Assembly: GCF_004345325.1 (NCBI RefSeq)
Contig: NZ_SLVJ01000005.1
Span: 62,001-126,000, forward strand
Direction of reading: 5' to 3'
Origin: Acinetobacter calcoaceticus
GTDB lineage: Bacteria; Pseudomonadota; Gammaproteobacteria; Pseudomonadales; Moraxellaceae
Length of the DNA: 64,000 nucleotides
This document shows positions 55,901 through 64,000 of this stretch, piece by piece. Made by a program: the position numbers and the translations under genes. A model generated the notes under the pieces. It had not been told where the DNA came from and did no database searches. It worked only from the letters and a program-made list of their open reading frames with translations. The first letter of the stretch is position 1; each line of letters opens with the position of its first letter.

Positions 55901-56605
55901 ATGCCCCAAATTGTTATGTTTGATATGGATGGTACGCTACTGGATTTGGCCTTTGATGATCTGATTTGGTTTCATCAACTGCCGCTACGCCATGCCGAAA
56001 CCCACGCCATCAGTATCGAACACAGTCGAGATATTTTGACTCAGTTCTATCAATCACATAAACACACTTTAGATTGGTATTCTTCGACTTTCTGGACGGC
56101 CAAAGTCGGTGTAGATGTGTTGAAGTTACAGCATGATCACCAAGAACGAATTCAACCACGGCCGGGATGTGTTGCCCTACTGGAGCAGTTAAAACAGCTC
56201 GGATATCGTTGCTGGTTGGTGACCAATGCCGATGTCGCCAGTCTCAGTCTTAAAATGCAAAAAGTTGCGCTAAGTGACTACTTTGAGGTCATGGTCAGTA
56301 GTGAGCAACTCGGTCACGCCAAAGAAGACCAAGGTTTTTGGCACAGTTTGCAACAGCGTCATCCCTTCGACCCCGCACAGGTGATCTTTGTCGATGACAC
56401 TCAACCAGTTTTGGCCAGTGCTGAAGAATTTGGTATCCAACAATTGATTACCGTCTTACAACCCTCTAGCCTGCATCCAGTCCGAGACGCACAAGCTTTG
56501 GATTATCCAGCACTTGATCATCTCAGCGAATTGGTCGATTTGATTCAAGCTCCCCGACCTCATGCCGCTGAAGTCGCCAAACTGAATGAGGATAGCCATG
56601 TCTAA
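55901..56605 (+). CDS. yrfG: HAD hydrolase, YrfG-like GMP/IMP nucleotidase
   Basis: HAD motifs in order: FDMDGTLLDL (nucleophile Asp), LVTNAD, then KEDQGFW and VIFVDDTQPVL. 234 residues. The WFHQLPLRHAE region and the neighbouring Hsp15 gene reproduce the E. coli yrfG-hslR order. Its end overlaps the hslR start by 8 bp. Confidence 0.85.
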   Translation: MPQIVMFDMDGTLLDLAFDDLIWFHQLPLRHAETHAISIEHSRDILTQFYQSHKHTLDWYSSTFWTAKVGVDVLKLQHDHQERIQPRPGCVALLEQLKQLGYRCWLVTNADVASLSLKMQKVALSDYFEVMVSSEQLGHAKEDQGFWHSLQQRHPFDPAQVIFVDDTQPVLASAEEFGIQQLITVLQPSSLHPVRDAQALDYPALDHLSELVDLIQAPRPHAAEVAKLNEDSHV

Positions 56606-57119
56606 ACGATCCCTTGCGCAGAAAGCCAAGTCACTCAACACCAACAGCAACAACACTAGCGGCAACAGCAAACACAATGACAAGTCGTCTACAGCGCAGC
56701 AATCCCATGCATCAATGCGGATTGATAAATGGTTGTGGGCGGCACGGTTTTTTAAAACCCGAAGTGTTGCGAAAGAGGCGATTGAGGGGGGCAAAGTGCA
56801 CCATGACAATATACGTGTCAAAGTGTCCAAAGAGGTTCGGGTCGGAATGCAGTTGACCATTAAGCAAGGCATGGATAAAAAAACGGTAGAGATTTTAGGC
56901 CTGTCCAATCAACGTGGCCCTGCCCCGATTGCGCAACAATTATACCAAGAAACAGCCGTCAGTATTGCACGTCGGGAGTTGCTTTCAACCCAAAGAAAAT
57001 TGCATAATCTTGCCCGTCCTGAGCATCGACCGACTAAAAAAGATCGTCGACTTATCAACAAATTTAAACAACAAAATGATCATTCCTTTGATCATGAGTG
57101 GAATCCTTCTGCAGACTAA
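56598..57119 (+). CDS. hslR: Heat shock protein 15 (S4 domain RNA-binding)
   Basis: Binds the 50S subunit carrying a stalled nascent chain and helps recycle it. The S4 domain is MRIDKWLWAARFFKTRSVAKEAIEGG at about residues 40-65, preceded by a 39-residue Ser/Asn/Lys-rich tail. The C-terminal helix (RPTKKDRRLINKFKQQ) is typical of Hsp15. ATG 56598 has GAGGAT upstream. Confidence 0.88.
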   Translation: MSKRSLAQKAKSLNTNSNNTSGNSKHNDKSSTAQQSHASMRIDKWLWAARFFKTRSVAKEAIEGGKVHHDNIRVKVSKEVRVGMQLTIKQGMDKKTVEILGLSNQRGPAPIAQQLYQETAVSIARRELLSTQRKLHNLARPEHRPTKKDRRLINKFKQQNDHSFDHEWNPSAD

Positions 57120-57267
57120 CTCCGCGCGACAAGTCTTGTCGTTCTGGCAAAAAAACCGATAGTACAGCCCCTGCTTTTCTGTCACTATGATTGCCGTGGA
57201 ATCAAGTATCAATGAAAGACATCCACTTAAATATTAAGTGATATTACATAGTTTTGAGGTTAGAAAG

Positions 57268-58308
57268 ATGGATGACAACAAAAGCAAAGCACTGAACGCA
57301 GCACTCAGTCAAATTGAAAAACAATTTGGTAAAAATACTGTAATGCGTCTTGGTGACAACACCGTACAAGCGGTAGAAGTAGTTTCTACAGGTTCACTGA
57401 TGCTAGACATCGCATTGGGTATAGGTGGCTTGCCAAAGGGTCGTATTGTTGAGATCTATGGTCCTGAATCTTCAGGTAAAACTACCATGACTTTACAAGC
57501 CATTGCCCAATGTCAAAAAACCGGTGGTACTTGTGCATTTATCGATGCCGAACATGCGCTTGATCCACAGTATGCACGTAAACTAGGTGTCGATATCGAC
57601 AACCTCTTGGTTTCTCAACCAGACAATGGTGAGCAAGCCCTTGAAATCGCAGATATGTTAGTGCGTTCTGGCGCAGTTGATATGATCGTGGTCGACTCCG
57701 TGGCAGCATTGACACCACGTGCTGAGATTGAAGGCGAAATGGGTGATTCACACATGGGTTTACAAGCCCGTTTGATGAGCCAAGCACTGCGTAAAATCAC
57801 TGGTAATGCAAAACGTTCAAATTGCATGGTGATCTTTATTAACCAGATTCGTATGAAGATCGGTGTGATGTTTGGTAGCCCAGAAACCACGACTGGTGGT
57901 AACGCACTTAAATTCTATGCTTCGGTACGTCTTGATATCCGCCGTATTGGTCAAGTCAAAGAAGGCGATGAGATTGTTGGTTCTGAAACCAAAGTCAAAG
58001 TTGTGAAAAACAAAATGGCACCGCCATTTAGAGAGGCCTTGTTCCAAATCCTGTATGGCAAAGGTACCAACCAACTCGGTGAATTGGTTGACCTCGCAGT
58101 ACAACAAGAATTGGTACAAAAAGCAGGTGCTTGGTACTCGTATCAAGGCGACAAAATCGGCCAAGGTAAGAACAATGTAATTCGTCACCTTGAGGAAAAC
58201 ACCAAGTTAGCTCAAGATCTCGATCGCATGATCCGTGAAAAGTTATTAAGTCCAGCGGTTGAAGCGCCAGAAGATGAAAAAGAAGCTGCTGACGCCATCG
58301 ACCTTTAA
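57268..58308 (+). CDS. recA: Recombinase A
   Basis: DNA strand exchange ATPase. Walker A GPESSGKT is at residues 65-72 and Walker [11 protein letters not shown] follows; the Met-Glu loops ([23 protein letters not shown] and [25 protein letters not shown]) are conserved. ATG 57268 has GAGG upstream. 346 residues. No LexA box was seen; Acinetobacter lacks LexA. recX lies downstream beyond a terminator. Confidence 0.97.
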   Translation: MDDNKSKALNAALSQIEKQFGKNTVMRLGDNTVQAVEVVSTGSLMLDIALGIGGLPKGRIVEIYGPESSGKTTMTLQAIAQCQKTGGTCAFIDAEHALDPQYARKLGVDIDNLLVSQPDNGEQALEIADMLVRSGAVDMIVVDSVAALTPRAEIEGEMGDSHMGLQARLMSQALRKITGNAKRSNCMVIFINQIRMKIGVMFGSPETTTGGNALKFYASVRLDIRRIGQVKEGDEIVGSETKVKVVKNKMAPPFREALFQILYGKGTNQLGELVDLAVQQELVQKAGAWYSYQGDKIGQGKNNVIRHLEENTKLAQDLDRMIREKLLSPAVEAPEDEKEAADAIDL

Positions 58309-58353
58309 TCAGGATTGATCGCCAGATCAAGTTGAGTCAGATCAAAGTTGAAA

Positions 58354-58377
58354 AAACGCCCTGCGGGGCGTTTATTT
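58354..58377 (+). terminator. Rho-independent terminator of recA
   Basis: AAACGCCC and GGGCGTTT pair around TGCG, followed by ATTTTAT, 45 bp after the recA stop. Confidence 0.85.
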
Positions 58378-58551
58378 TATTCGCAGCAAAAACATGAGAC
58401 TGATGCAACTTCCGCAAATCCCCTATCCTGAAACGCTCAACTGTTGGCTATCTGGACACACTAAGCTGAATAATGCTGCACTCAGGGCTATAATAGCGCC
58501 TGTTGATGATCAACGTTTACCCTGTATTTATATTGCTGATTAGGTTATGAC

Positions 58552-59229
58552 ATGTCTGACTCAAAATTTCCCAAGATCTTAGATTATGACAAACTCAAAT
58601 CCGTGTTGGCTCAACTCGAACAGACTGAATCCGCTAGCCATACCGCTAACACCGCAACTGATTCACGGGCTATAGATCCCGTTAATGACTCCAATCAAGA
58701 TAGCTTTACGGATCAAGATGGCGACAGTGTGGATACTGATGACGACCGTGCGGATACTGATGCAGGTACAGTTGCACCGATTGTAAGCGGCCTAACCGGA
58801 ACACGTTTACGCTCCTATGCCTTTGCAGTACTGACACGACGTGAATATTCAAAATCTGAGCTGATCGACAAACTGATGCTACGCGCAATACGCCGTGAGG
58901 AAGTCGAGGCTTTGGTTGATGAGTTGGCAGCATCCAACTATCAAAGTGATGATCGTGTTGCAGAAATGACCGTACGCAGCCAAGTTCGTCAAGGCAAAGG
59001 CCCGTATCGAATCAAGCAAGCCTTAAAAGACAAAAAATTAGATGAATCCTGCGCCCAACAAGACCTGAGTGAAATTGATTGGCATGAACAGGCTTATCAG
59101 ATGAAGCTGAAAAAATATGGTGCAGAAGTCGCAGTCGAGGCCAAGATCAAAGCCAAACAAATCCGTTTTTTACAATACCGAGGTTTTGAAATGGATAGCA
59201 TAATGCGCGCTATTCGACGTAAAAAATGA
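58552..59229 (+). CDS. recX: RecX regulator with an acidic N-terminal extension
   Basis: Inhibits RecA filaments by binding in the groove. The helical repeats GTRLRSYAFAVLTRREYSKSELIDKL and GKGPYRIKQALKDKKLDE are RecX signatures. The first 75 residues form an Asp/Ser/Thr-rich extension (DQDGDSVDTDDDRADTDAG) longer than usual. 225 residues. recA lies 243 bp upstream, but a terminator intervenes. Confidence 0.87.
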   Translation: MSDSKFPKILDYDKLKSVLAQLEQTESASHTANTATDSRAIDPVNDSNQDSFTDQDGDSVDTDDDRADTDAGTVAPIVSGLTGTRLRSYAFAVLTRREYSKSELIDKLMLRAIRREEVEALVDELAASNYQSDDRVAEMTVRSQVRQGKGPYRIKQALKDKKLDESCAQQDLSEIDWHEQAYQMKLKKYGAEVAVEAKIKAKQIRFLQYRGFEMDSIMRAIRRKK

Positions 59230-59328
59230 CATCAGGGTGTTGAACAAAGTCTTACTTAATCGGATCGGTTTGAATAAAGGATTGGATCAATCGAAGGAAT
59301 GGATGTTTGCAAATTTTATTATAAAAAT

Positions 59329-59441
<113 letters not shown>

Positions 59442-59454
59442 ATTGCAGGAACAG

Positions 59455-59482
59455 AGTATAGAGATTTTTTTGATAGTTGCAA
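59455..59482 (-). promoter_or_regulatory. Candidate promoter of ffs
   Basis: On the minus strand, TTGCAA (59477-59482) and TATACT (59455-59460) are spaced by 16 bp, followed by 13 nt to the mature 5' end. It fits a sigma-70 promoter. Confidence 0.5.
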
Positions 59483-59884
59483 GAAGGAATTTATAATAAA
59501 TCCAGGCTACGCGACTGTTTGATTAATTGCTCATCAATATGCTGATTATTGAAGCAATATAGTTAAATATTGACGATATTCAGGCATAATAAAGTTCGAT
59601 TTGAACAGCAAAACCTTGAACATAATAATGCACTACATGTTTCACTTCAGCTTATCCCAACAGCCAGGCTCTACCCTGCTTATGTGATGAGCTTCAGATT
59701 TTCTACAAATATGCGAGAAGTTTGTAAATCAATCTTGCAATTAAAACTTGAGCCGTCTTTAATGACTGCATGAATACAACCTTTATACTCGATCTGTTTT
59801 CAATGGGCGATTTGGTTCGAAAATTTAGTTCCATAGATTGTACATTGACTGATTGAGTCATAAGTTTAACGATACGGATTTAAT

Positions 59885-60724
59885 ATGATGCTCAAACAGC
59901 ATGCTCTATTATCAATCGCTCTTTTGAGCTCAGCACAAATATATGCAGTTCCGATTGAATCTCGTGGATTGAGTCAACCCGCCGCAAATATGAATAATAT
60001 TGAAGGCAGTCAGAGCCCCATCGCAGGTAATTTAAACTGGGATCTGATTCAAAAGAACCAGCAATTGGAAACTCAGTTAAGAGAATTACGCGGCAAGATG
60101 GAAGAACAAGACCATCAAATTGATCAATTAAACAAAGAACTCACTAATCGCTATACCGATCTGGATCAACGTTTGGAATTACTACAACAAAAAGTAGATC
60201 CAGACAGCCAAGTTCAAGAGGAAGAAGCGTCAGGTCAAACTCCTGAAGCACCTACAGATACTCCTGCTGCAAACTCAGTAACTCCCCCTGCTAATCCACC
60301 AGCACCTGAAAACCCTGCTCCTGCAGCAGAGAATACCAATACAAGTAATACCCAAGAGCTAGAAAAAGCAGCCTATACCATTGCACTCGATGCGTATAAA
60401 AAAGGCGGTGCCAAACAAGCCATCGCACCCATGAAAAACTTTATTAAAAGCTACCCCAACAGTATCTATACCGGTAATGCCTATTTTTGGTTAGCTGAGT
60501 TTAATTTAGCCATCGATCCACCCAATTATAATGAGGCCAAAAAGAATTATGAAATGGTGGCATCCAAGTTCCCCAATTCAGCCAAGGCTCCACGCGCACT
60601 CTATCAGCTATATAGTATCGCCAAAGATGTGAATAAAAATAACGCCTCCGCCACGGTATATAAAAACAAGTTACTCACGACTTACCCTAAGTCTGAAGAA
60701 GCGGGTTATTTTAAAAAGGCTTAA
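59885..60724 (+). CDS. cpoB: CpoB/YbgF, Tol-Pal associated cell division coordinator
   Basis: Periplasmic protein linking outer-membrane constriction with peptidoglycan synthesis. A signal peptide ends near AQIYA, then a coiled coil (residues about 55-105), a Pro/Ala-rich linker (about 112-160) and three TPR-like repeats (YKKGGAKQAIAPMKNFIKSYP, NAYFWLAEFNLA, PRALYQLYSIAKD). 279 residues. In many genomes it follows pal; here tol-pal genes are not adjacent. Start ATG at 59885 or the next codon. Confidence 0.85.
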   Translation: MMLKQHALLSIALLSSAQIYAVPIESRGLSQPAANMNNIEGSQSPIAGNLNWDLIQKNQQLETQLRELRGKMEEQDHQIDQLNKELTNRYTDLDQRLELLQQKVDPDSQVQEEEASGQTPEAPTDTPAANSVTPPANPPAPENPAPAAENTNTSNTQELEKAAYTIALDAYKKGGAKQAIAPMKNFIKSYPNSIYTGNAYFWLAEFNLAIDPPNYNEAKKNYEMVASKFPNSAKAPRALYQLYSIAKDVNKNNASATVYKNKLLTTYPKSEEAGYFKKA

Positions 60725-60742
60725 AGCAACACTATGGAATAT

Positions 60743-60780
60743 AAAAAAACCGCTGAGCTTAAATTCTCAGCGGTTTTTTT
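60743..60780. terminator. Bidirectional rho-independent terminator
   Basis: CCGCTGAG and CTCAGCGG pair, with AAAAAAA before and TTTTTTT after, so it works for cpoB on the plus strand and alkM on the minus strand. Confidence 0.92.
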
Positions 60781-60815
60781 ATATTCAGGACTAGACACAG
60801 CTTAAATCTTAAAAG

Positions 60816-62042
60816 TTAAGCTTCAACAGTTTCACGATTGAGTAGTTTATCGAGCACGCCAAATTTCTTAAAGATTTTAGCGCGACGAGATGGATGAATA
60901 TTGGCTTTATTTAAGTCACCTTTATAGTGCTTAAAGACCAACTTATCCATCATGTTAAACCACAATGGTGGAATCAAAGCGGGCAGCAACATACTGGCAT
61001 AACCACTCGGTAATTCAGGCGCTTCATCAAAATGACGCAATGCTTGAAACGGACGTGTCGGATAAGCATGATGGTCAGAGTGTCGCTGCAACTGATACAA
61101 AAACAGATTGGTCACAATATTATTGTTGTTCCAGCTATGTTCAGGCATGGTGCGCTGATATTTTCCATCGGCATTTTTTTGGCGTAACAAACCATAATGC
61201 TCAATATAATTAATCAACTCAAATAAAGTTATGCCATAAAACGCTTGCGTCGCCAAATAAGGCAAAGTGCCTTTACCAAAGATCGCCAACATACTGGAGT
61301 GGAATACTCCAGTCATAGCCCAACCTTGTAGCAACTCATTATCTTTAGACCAAAATGTCTGACCTTTACGCTTTAATCTATTGGTTTCAATTTCGATCGA
61401 AGACTTAAAAGAACCAACGACGGTACGTGGCCAAAATTGGTAAAAAGACTCACCCATTTTAGATGAGGCTGGATCTTCAGGTGTCGCAGCGCGCTTATGA
61501 TGCCCATAAGGATGCTCAACACGGAAATGGTTATAACCTGTAGGCACCAAGGCCAAATGCGATAATATATGATCAACACGCGCTTGTTTATGGCTCAGTT
61601 CATGCGCTGTATTAATCGCAACGCCATTAATTGCACCCATGGTCATACCCAAGAGCACTTTGTCTAATAATGAAGTCTCTTTACGCCCAGTGAGATAACA
61701 GGCATAGATATTCGCTGCATATTGCAGTGGAATAAAGGTCTTCACCAAACGTGCATAATACGGATCTTGCTCTAAGAGCTTAATTTGTTCAGCACTTGGA
61801 TTATTATTATCCTTACCAATAATGGTATCTATGGTTGGAATCACTAGATGGATTAATATCGGTCCAGCCAAGGCAAATACCTTTTTAATTGGACGTGGTG
61901 AAAATTGATAACCTGCCAAAGCGGCGATTCCAATCACAGGAAGTGCTGGGCTAATCATCCATAAATAACGTTTTTTATCTAAGGCAAGGCCCGATTCAGC
62001 AGGAGCTTGAAGCGGCGGAGTCATGTGTACTGTAGCATTCAT
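60816..62042 (-). CDS. alkM: Alkane 1-monooxygenase (AlkB/AlkM)
   Basis: Integral-membrane di-iron hydroxylase that oxidises medium- and long-chain n-alkanes to 1-alkanols, needing rubredoxin. The histidine boxes are HELSHK (147-152), EHPYGHH (176-182) and LQRHSDHHA (318-326), with the NYIEHYGL motif at 278-285. 408 residues, as in Acinetobacter AlkM. AGGGATGA precedes the ATG. A regulator gene is divergent. Rubredoxin genes are not in the window. Confidence 0.95.
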   Translation of the reverse strand: MNATVHMTPPLQAPAESGLALDKKRYLWMISPALPVIGIAALAGYQFSPRPIKKVFALAGPILIHLVIPTIDTIIGKDNNNPSAEQIKLLEQDPYYARLVKTFIPLQYAANIYACYLTGRKETSLLDKVLLGMTMGAINGVAINTAHELSHKQARVDHILSHLALVPTGYNHFRVEHPYGHHKRAATPEDPASSKMGESFYQFWPRTVVGSFKSSIEIETNRLKRKGQTFWSKDNELLQGWAMTGVFHSSMLAIFGKGTLPYLATQAFYGITLFELINYIEHYGLLRQKNADGKYQRTMPEHSWNNNNIVTNLFLYQLQRHSDHHAYPTRPFQALRHFDEAPELPSGYASMLLPALIPPLWFNMMDKLVFKHYKGDLNKANIHPSRRAKIFKKFGVLDKLLNRETVEA

Positions 62043-62233
62043 TGCTAAGTCATCCCTATTTTTTGCATAATACTATCTTTACCCAAGGGAGCATGAGAAG
62101 ATAGTTGTTATCGTCCATAAATGCTGTGTTACAGTCTTTGGCTCATCCAGCATGGGTATTGTCCCCTACAAACAATATGTCTAAGCCCTTAGATAATTAA
62201 TATTCATTAGCTCAAAATACTACAAATTTCTAT

Positions 62234-63199
62234 ATGGATGCACTGAGTAAAATACTTGAGGATATCCGCCTCAATAAAGCCGAATACCTTTATCTCAACA
62301 CTCAAGGAGAATGGGCATTTCGAATACAACAGCAGCAAGCGGTTCTAGCCTATATCGTCTTGTCTGGCGAAATGTATATACACTTAGAACACAACCAAAC
62401 ACTACATGCCAAAACAGGCGATATCGTGATGTTGGCCTCAGGCCAAGCGCACCGCTGTAGCCATCTAGAACATCAGCAGCAATTGATTGAAACGGTCGAT
62501 ATCACGGCCATGTTTGATGGTCTTCAACAAGATGTGGTTTATCTAGGCGCTGCTGCAACGCAGCACCATTTGATTATGGCGATTCGATGTAATATCGATA
62601 CTATAATGGCCAAACCACTACTCAATGCCCTACCATCGTATATCCATTTACAAAATCTGTTCAGCCAGCGAGCGCCTGAATGGCTCAAAATTGGGCTGTC
62701 TTTTTTAGCACTTGAAACTCAACAGATCCTCCCAGGTCGAGATAAAATTATTGATCATCTGATTAGTATTTTATTTATCGAATGTGTGCGTGATTATATT
62801 ATTCATATCGAAGATGCCAACAATTGGCTCAGTGTATTGAGTCATCCGCAACTTTCCAATGCCCTAACCGCAATCCATACCCAGCCTGAATTTGCATGGA
62901 CCGTAGAAAGTCTTGCAGAACAATGCTGCATGTCACGTTCGAAGTTTGCCAGTGTCTTTCATGAACGGGTTGGCGAGACCCCTCTAGCCTACCTACAGCA
63001 ACACCGGCTCAATTTGGCTTGTCAACTTCTGCGCGAAGGTCAACTCAGCATTAAACAAATTGCGCATCAAGTTGGCTACAGTTCAGATACTACATTTAGC
63101 CAGAGTTTTAAAAAACGTTTTGAACTCAGCCCAAATCTTTACCGAAAGCAATTTGTTGCAGTCGATGCACAAGCGCATGATGACAGTGATAATAATTGA
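62234..63199 (+). CDS. alkR: AraC/XylS-type regulator of alkM (AlkR-like)
   Basis: 321 residues. The C-terminal HTH region is WTVESLAEQCCMSRSKFASVFHERVGETP and LSIKQIAHQVGYSSDTTFSQSFKKRFELSPNLYRKQF. The N-terminal part has a cupin-like ligand domain (HLEHNQTLHAKTGDIVMLASGQAHRC). Position next to alkM, divergent with a 191-bp gap, matches Acinetobacter alkM-alkR, where alkR activates alkM in response to alkanes. Confidence 0.88.
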   Translation: MDALSKILEDIRLNKAEYLYLNTQGEWAFRIQQQQAVLAYIVLSGEMYIHLEHNQTLHAKTGDIVMLASGQAHRCSHLEHQQQLIETVDITAMFDGLQQDVVYLGAAATQHHLIMAIRCNIDTIMAKPLLNALPSYIHLQNLFSQRAPEWLKIGLSFLALETQQILPGRDKIIDHLISILFIECVRDYIIHIEDANNWLSVLSHPQLSNALTAIHTQPEFAWTVESLAEQCCMSRSKFASVFHERVGETPLAYLQQHRLNLACQLLREGQLSIKQIAHQVGYSSDTTFSQSFKKRFELSPNLYRKQFVAVDAQAHDDSDNN

Positions 63200-63232
63200 C
63201 ATAATGATCAATAACTCAAATTTTTAAGCAAC

Positions 63233-63255
63233 AAAAAAGGCACCGTAGTGCCTTT
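63233..63255 (-). terminator. Rho-independent terminator of ppiD
   Basis: AAAGGCAC and GTGCCTTT pair around 4 nt, followed on the minus strand by TTTGTTGC. It lies about 30 bp beyond the ppiD stop. Confidence 0.8.
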
Positions 63256-63285
63256 AAAGATGGATTAATTGGTGCTGTGCATTGA

Positions 63286-64000
63286 TTATTTAACTTTAGC
63301 TTTAGACTCTAAATAATCCGTGTAGTTTTTCAACAATTGCTGACCACGTTGTGATTGATACAACTTCGCCAATTCTTGCTGTTGCTCTACAGGCAGAGTA
63401 TCTGCTTCAGACTTACTGACATCCGCGACAGCAACTATGACCAATTCATTCGGCAATGCAGCAGTCGTGACTGACCACATACCCGCTTTGGGCGCAGGTA
63501 GACTAAATGCTGCTCGTGAAATTTCACGTTTCAAACCTTGCTGACGAGTGAAGCCACCAATATCTTCAAAACTCAGTGAATGCTTAGCAAGCACTTGTTG
63601 TGCAGGCAGGGTTTTAAAGTCAGCAAGTACGTTGGCAATTTTTGCTTTTGCTGCATCTAGCGCCTTTTGCTCAGTTACCAATACTTTCACACGCGCTTTG
63701 GCATCCGCTAAGGGTTGCACGCCTGCTGCAGTGTAGTTACGCACTTTAATCCAAACTGCATCACCATTAGCGAGTTGCATGTTTGGCATTGCATTACGCT
63801 CACCATTCTTCACTTCTTCACTAAACATTTTAAGCTTAATCGCAGGATCAGCCATCAACGGGTGATTAGAGAGTAAAGATAAACCTTTCGCAGTTTCAAC
63901 TTTACTGGCTTTCACTTCCTGACTCACCACATCTAAAGCATCATTGTTCATCACTGATTCATTTAAGCGATTCACTTGATCCATAAAGTAATTGGCTTGC
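63286..64000 (-). CDS. ppiD: PpiD-like periplasmic peptidyl-prolyl isomerase/chaperone (N-terminus beyond window)
   Basis: C-terminal 238 residues of a SurA_N/PpiD-type chaperone; the frame is open at the window edge (QANYFMDQVNR...), so the Met at 63984 is internal. AVWIKVRNYTAAGVQPLADAKARV and the helical ending (LYQSQRGQQLLKNYTDYLESKAKVK) are typical. PpiD is anchored in the inner membrane near SecYEG. A terminator follows. Confidence 0.8.
   Translation of the reverse strand, partial: QANYFMDQVNRLNESVMNNDALDVVSQEVKASKVETAKGLSLLSNHPLMADPAIKLKMFSEEVKNGERNAMPNMQLANGDAVWIKVRNYTAAGVQPLADAKARVKVLVTEQKALDAAKAKIANVLADFKTLPAQQVLAKHSLSFEDIGGFTRQQGLKREISRAAFSLPAPKAGMWSVTTAALPNELVIVAVADVSKSEADTLPVEQQQELAKLYQSQRGQQLLKNYTDYLESKAKVK

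Noticed and set aside
57120..57267. LexA box upstream of recA
   Set aside because: No CTG-N10-CAG palindrome of the right type was seen, as expected for Acinetobacter.
59570..59773. 67-residue frame between ffs and cpoB
   Set aside because: Poor composition and no ribosome binding site; no family resemblance.

Overview
This window looks like a chromosomal segment of an Acinetobacter species, probably an environmental, non-baumannii one. The evidence is the low-to-moderate G+C content, an AlkM-type alkane hydroxylase with a divergent AraC-family regulator, rpsT with a GTG start, a separate recA-recX pair, and a salvage-type cobalamin cluster. No tRNA, rRNA, prophage or intact insertion sequence was found.

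Layout. 0-9 kb: KtrAB-type potassium uptake (5' end cut by the window), a bacterial eRF1-like protein, outer-membrane phospholipase A, a large M16 metalloprotease and a DJ-1/PfpI protein whose usual nucleophilic Cys is Ser. 9-14.6 kb: an HD hydrolase and an alpha/beta hydrolase converging on cobalamin salvage genes (2H phosphoesterase, cobU, cobT, then cobC, cobS). 14.7-21.1 kb: LpxO, lipoproteins, a GST-fold protein, RraA, an NAD(P)-binding protein, rpsT, a Gdx/SugE exporter and two tandem DUF2511-like lipoproteins.

21.6-40.5 kb: a capsule locus of the ABC-transporter (group 2, kps) type: kpsM-T-E-D-C-S, then wecB-wecC for UDP-ManNAcA, then an A+T-rich set (an unknown protein, a double GT-B glycosyltransferase, a sugar epimerase, a secreted lyase-like protein, an SGNH hydrolase). 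Two further glycosyltransferases converge from the other strand. This design is not the Wzy-dependent one expected for Acinetobacter. 41-47 kb: a small membrane protein, a histidine phosphatase, CysQ, an MFS transporter, a MoaF-like protein and a DUF2164 protein.

47.4-49.3 kb: a type I-F CRISPR array with 31 perfect repeats and one interrupted terminal repeat, but no cas genes in the window. The last repeat carries a 40-nt hairpin-forming segment at its centre. A second, isolated copy of this 62-nt element lies about 400 bp downstream in the same orientation. Dispersed structured repeats surround it. 50.5-55.8 kb: the lower part of a homoprotocatechuate pathway (hpaF, hpaH, hpaI), a degraded reading frame, an aldehyde dehydrogenase and an AraC-type regulator. 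hpaF lacks the catalytic N-terminal proline, and hpaD, hpaE and hpaG are absent. 55.9-64 kb: YrfG-like nucleotidase and Hsp15, recA and recX, the 4.5S SRP RNA on the minus strand, cpoB, alkM with its AraC-type regulator, and the C-terminal part of ppiD.

Most promising leads: the hairpin-expanded CRISPR-repeat elements, the orphan I-F array, and the group 2 capsule locus with its own lyase-like gene.
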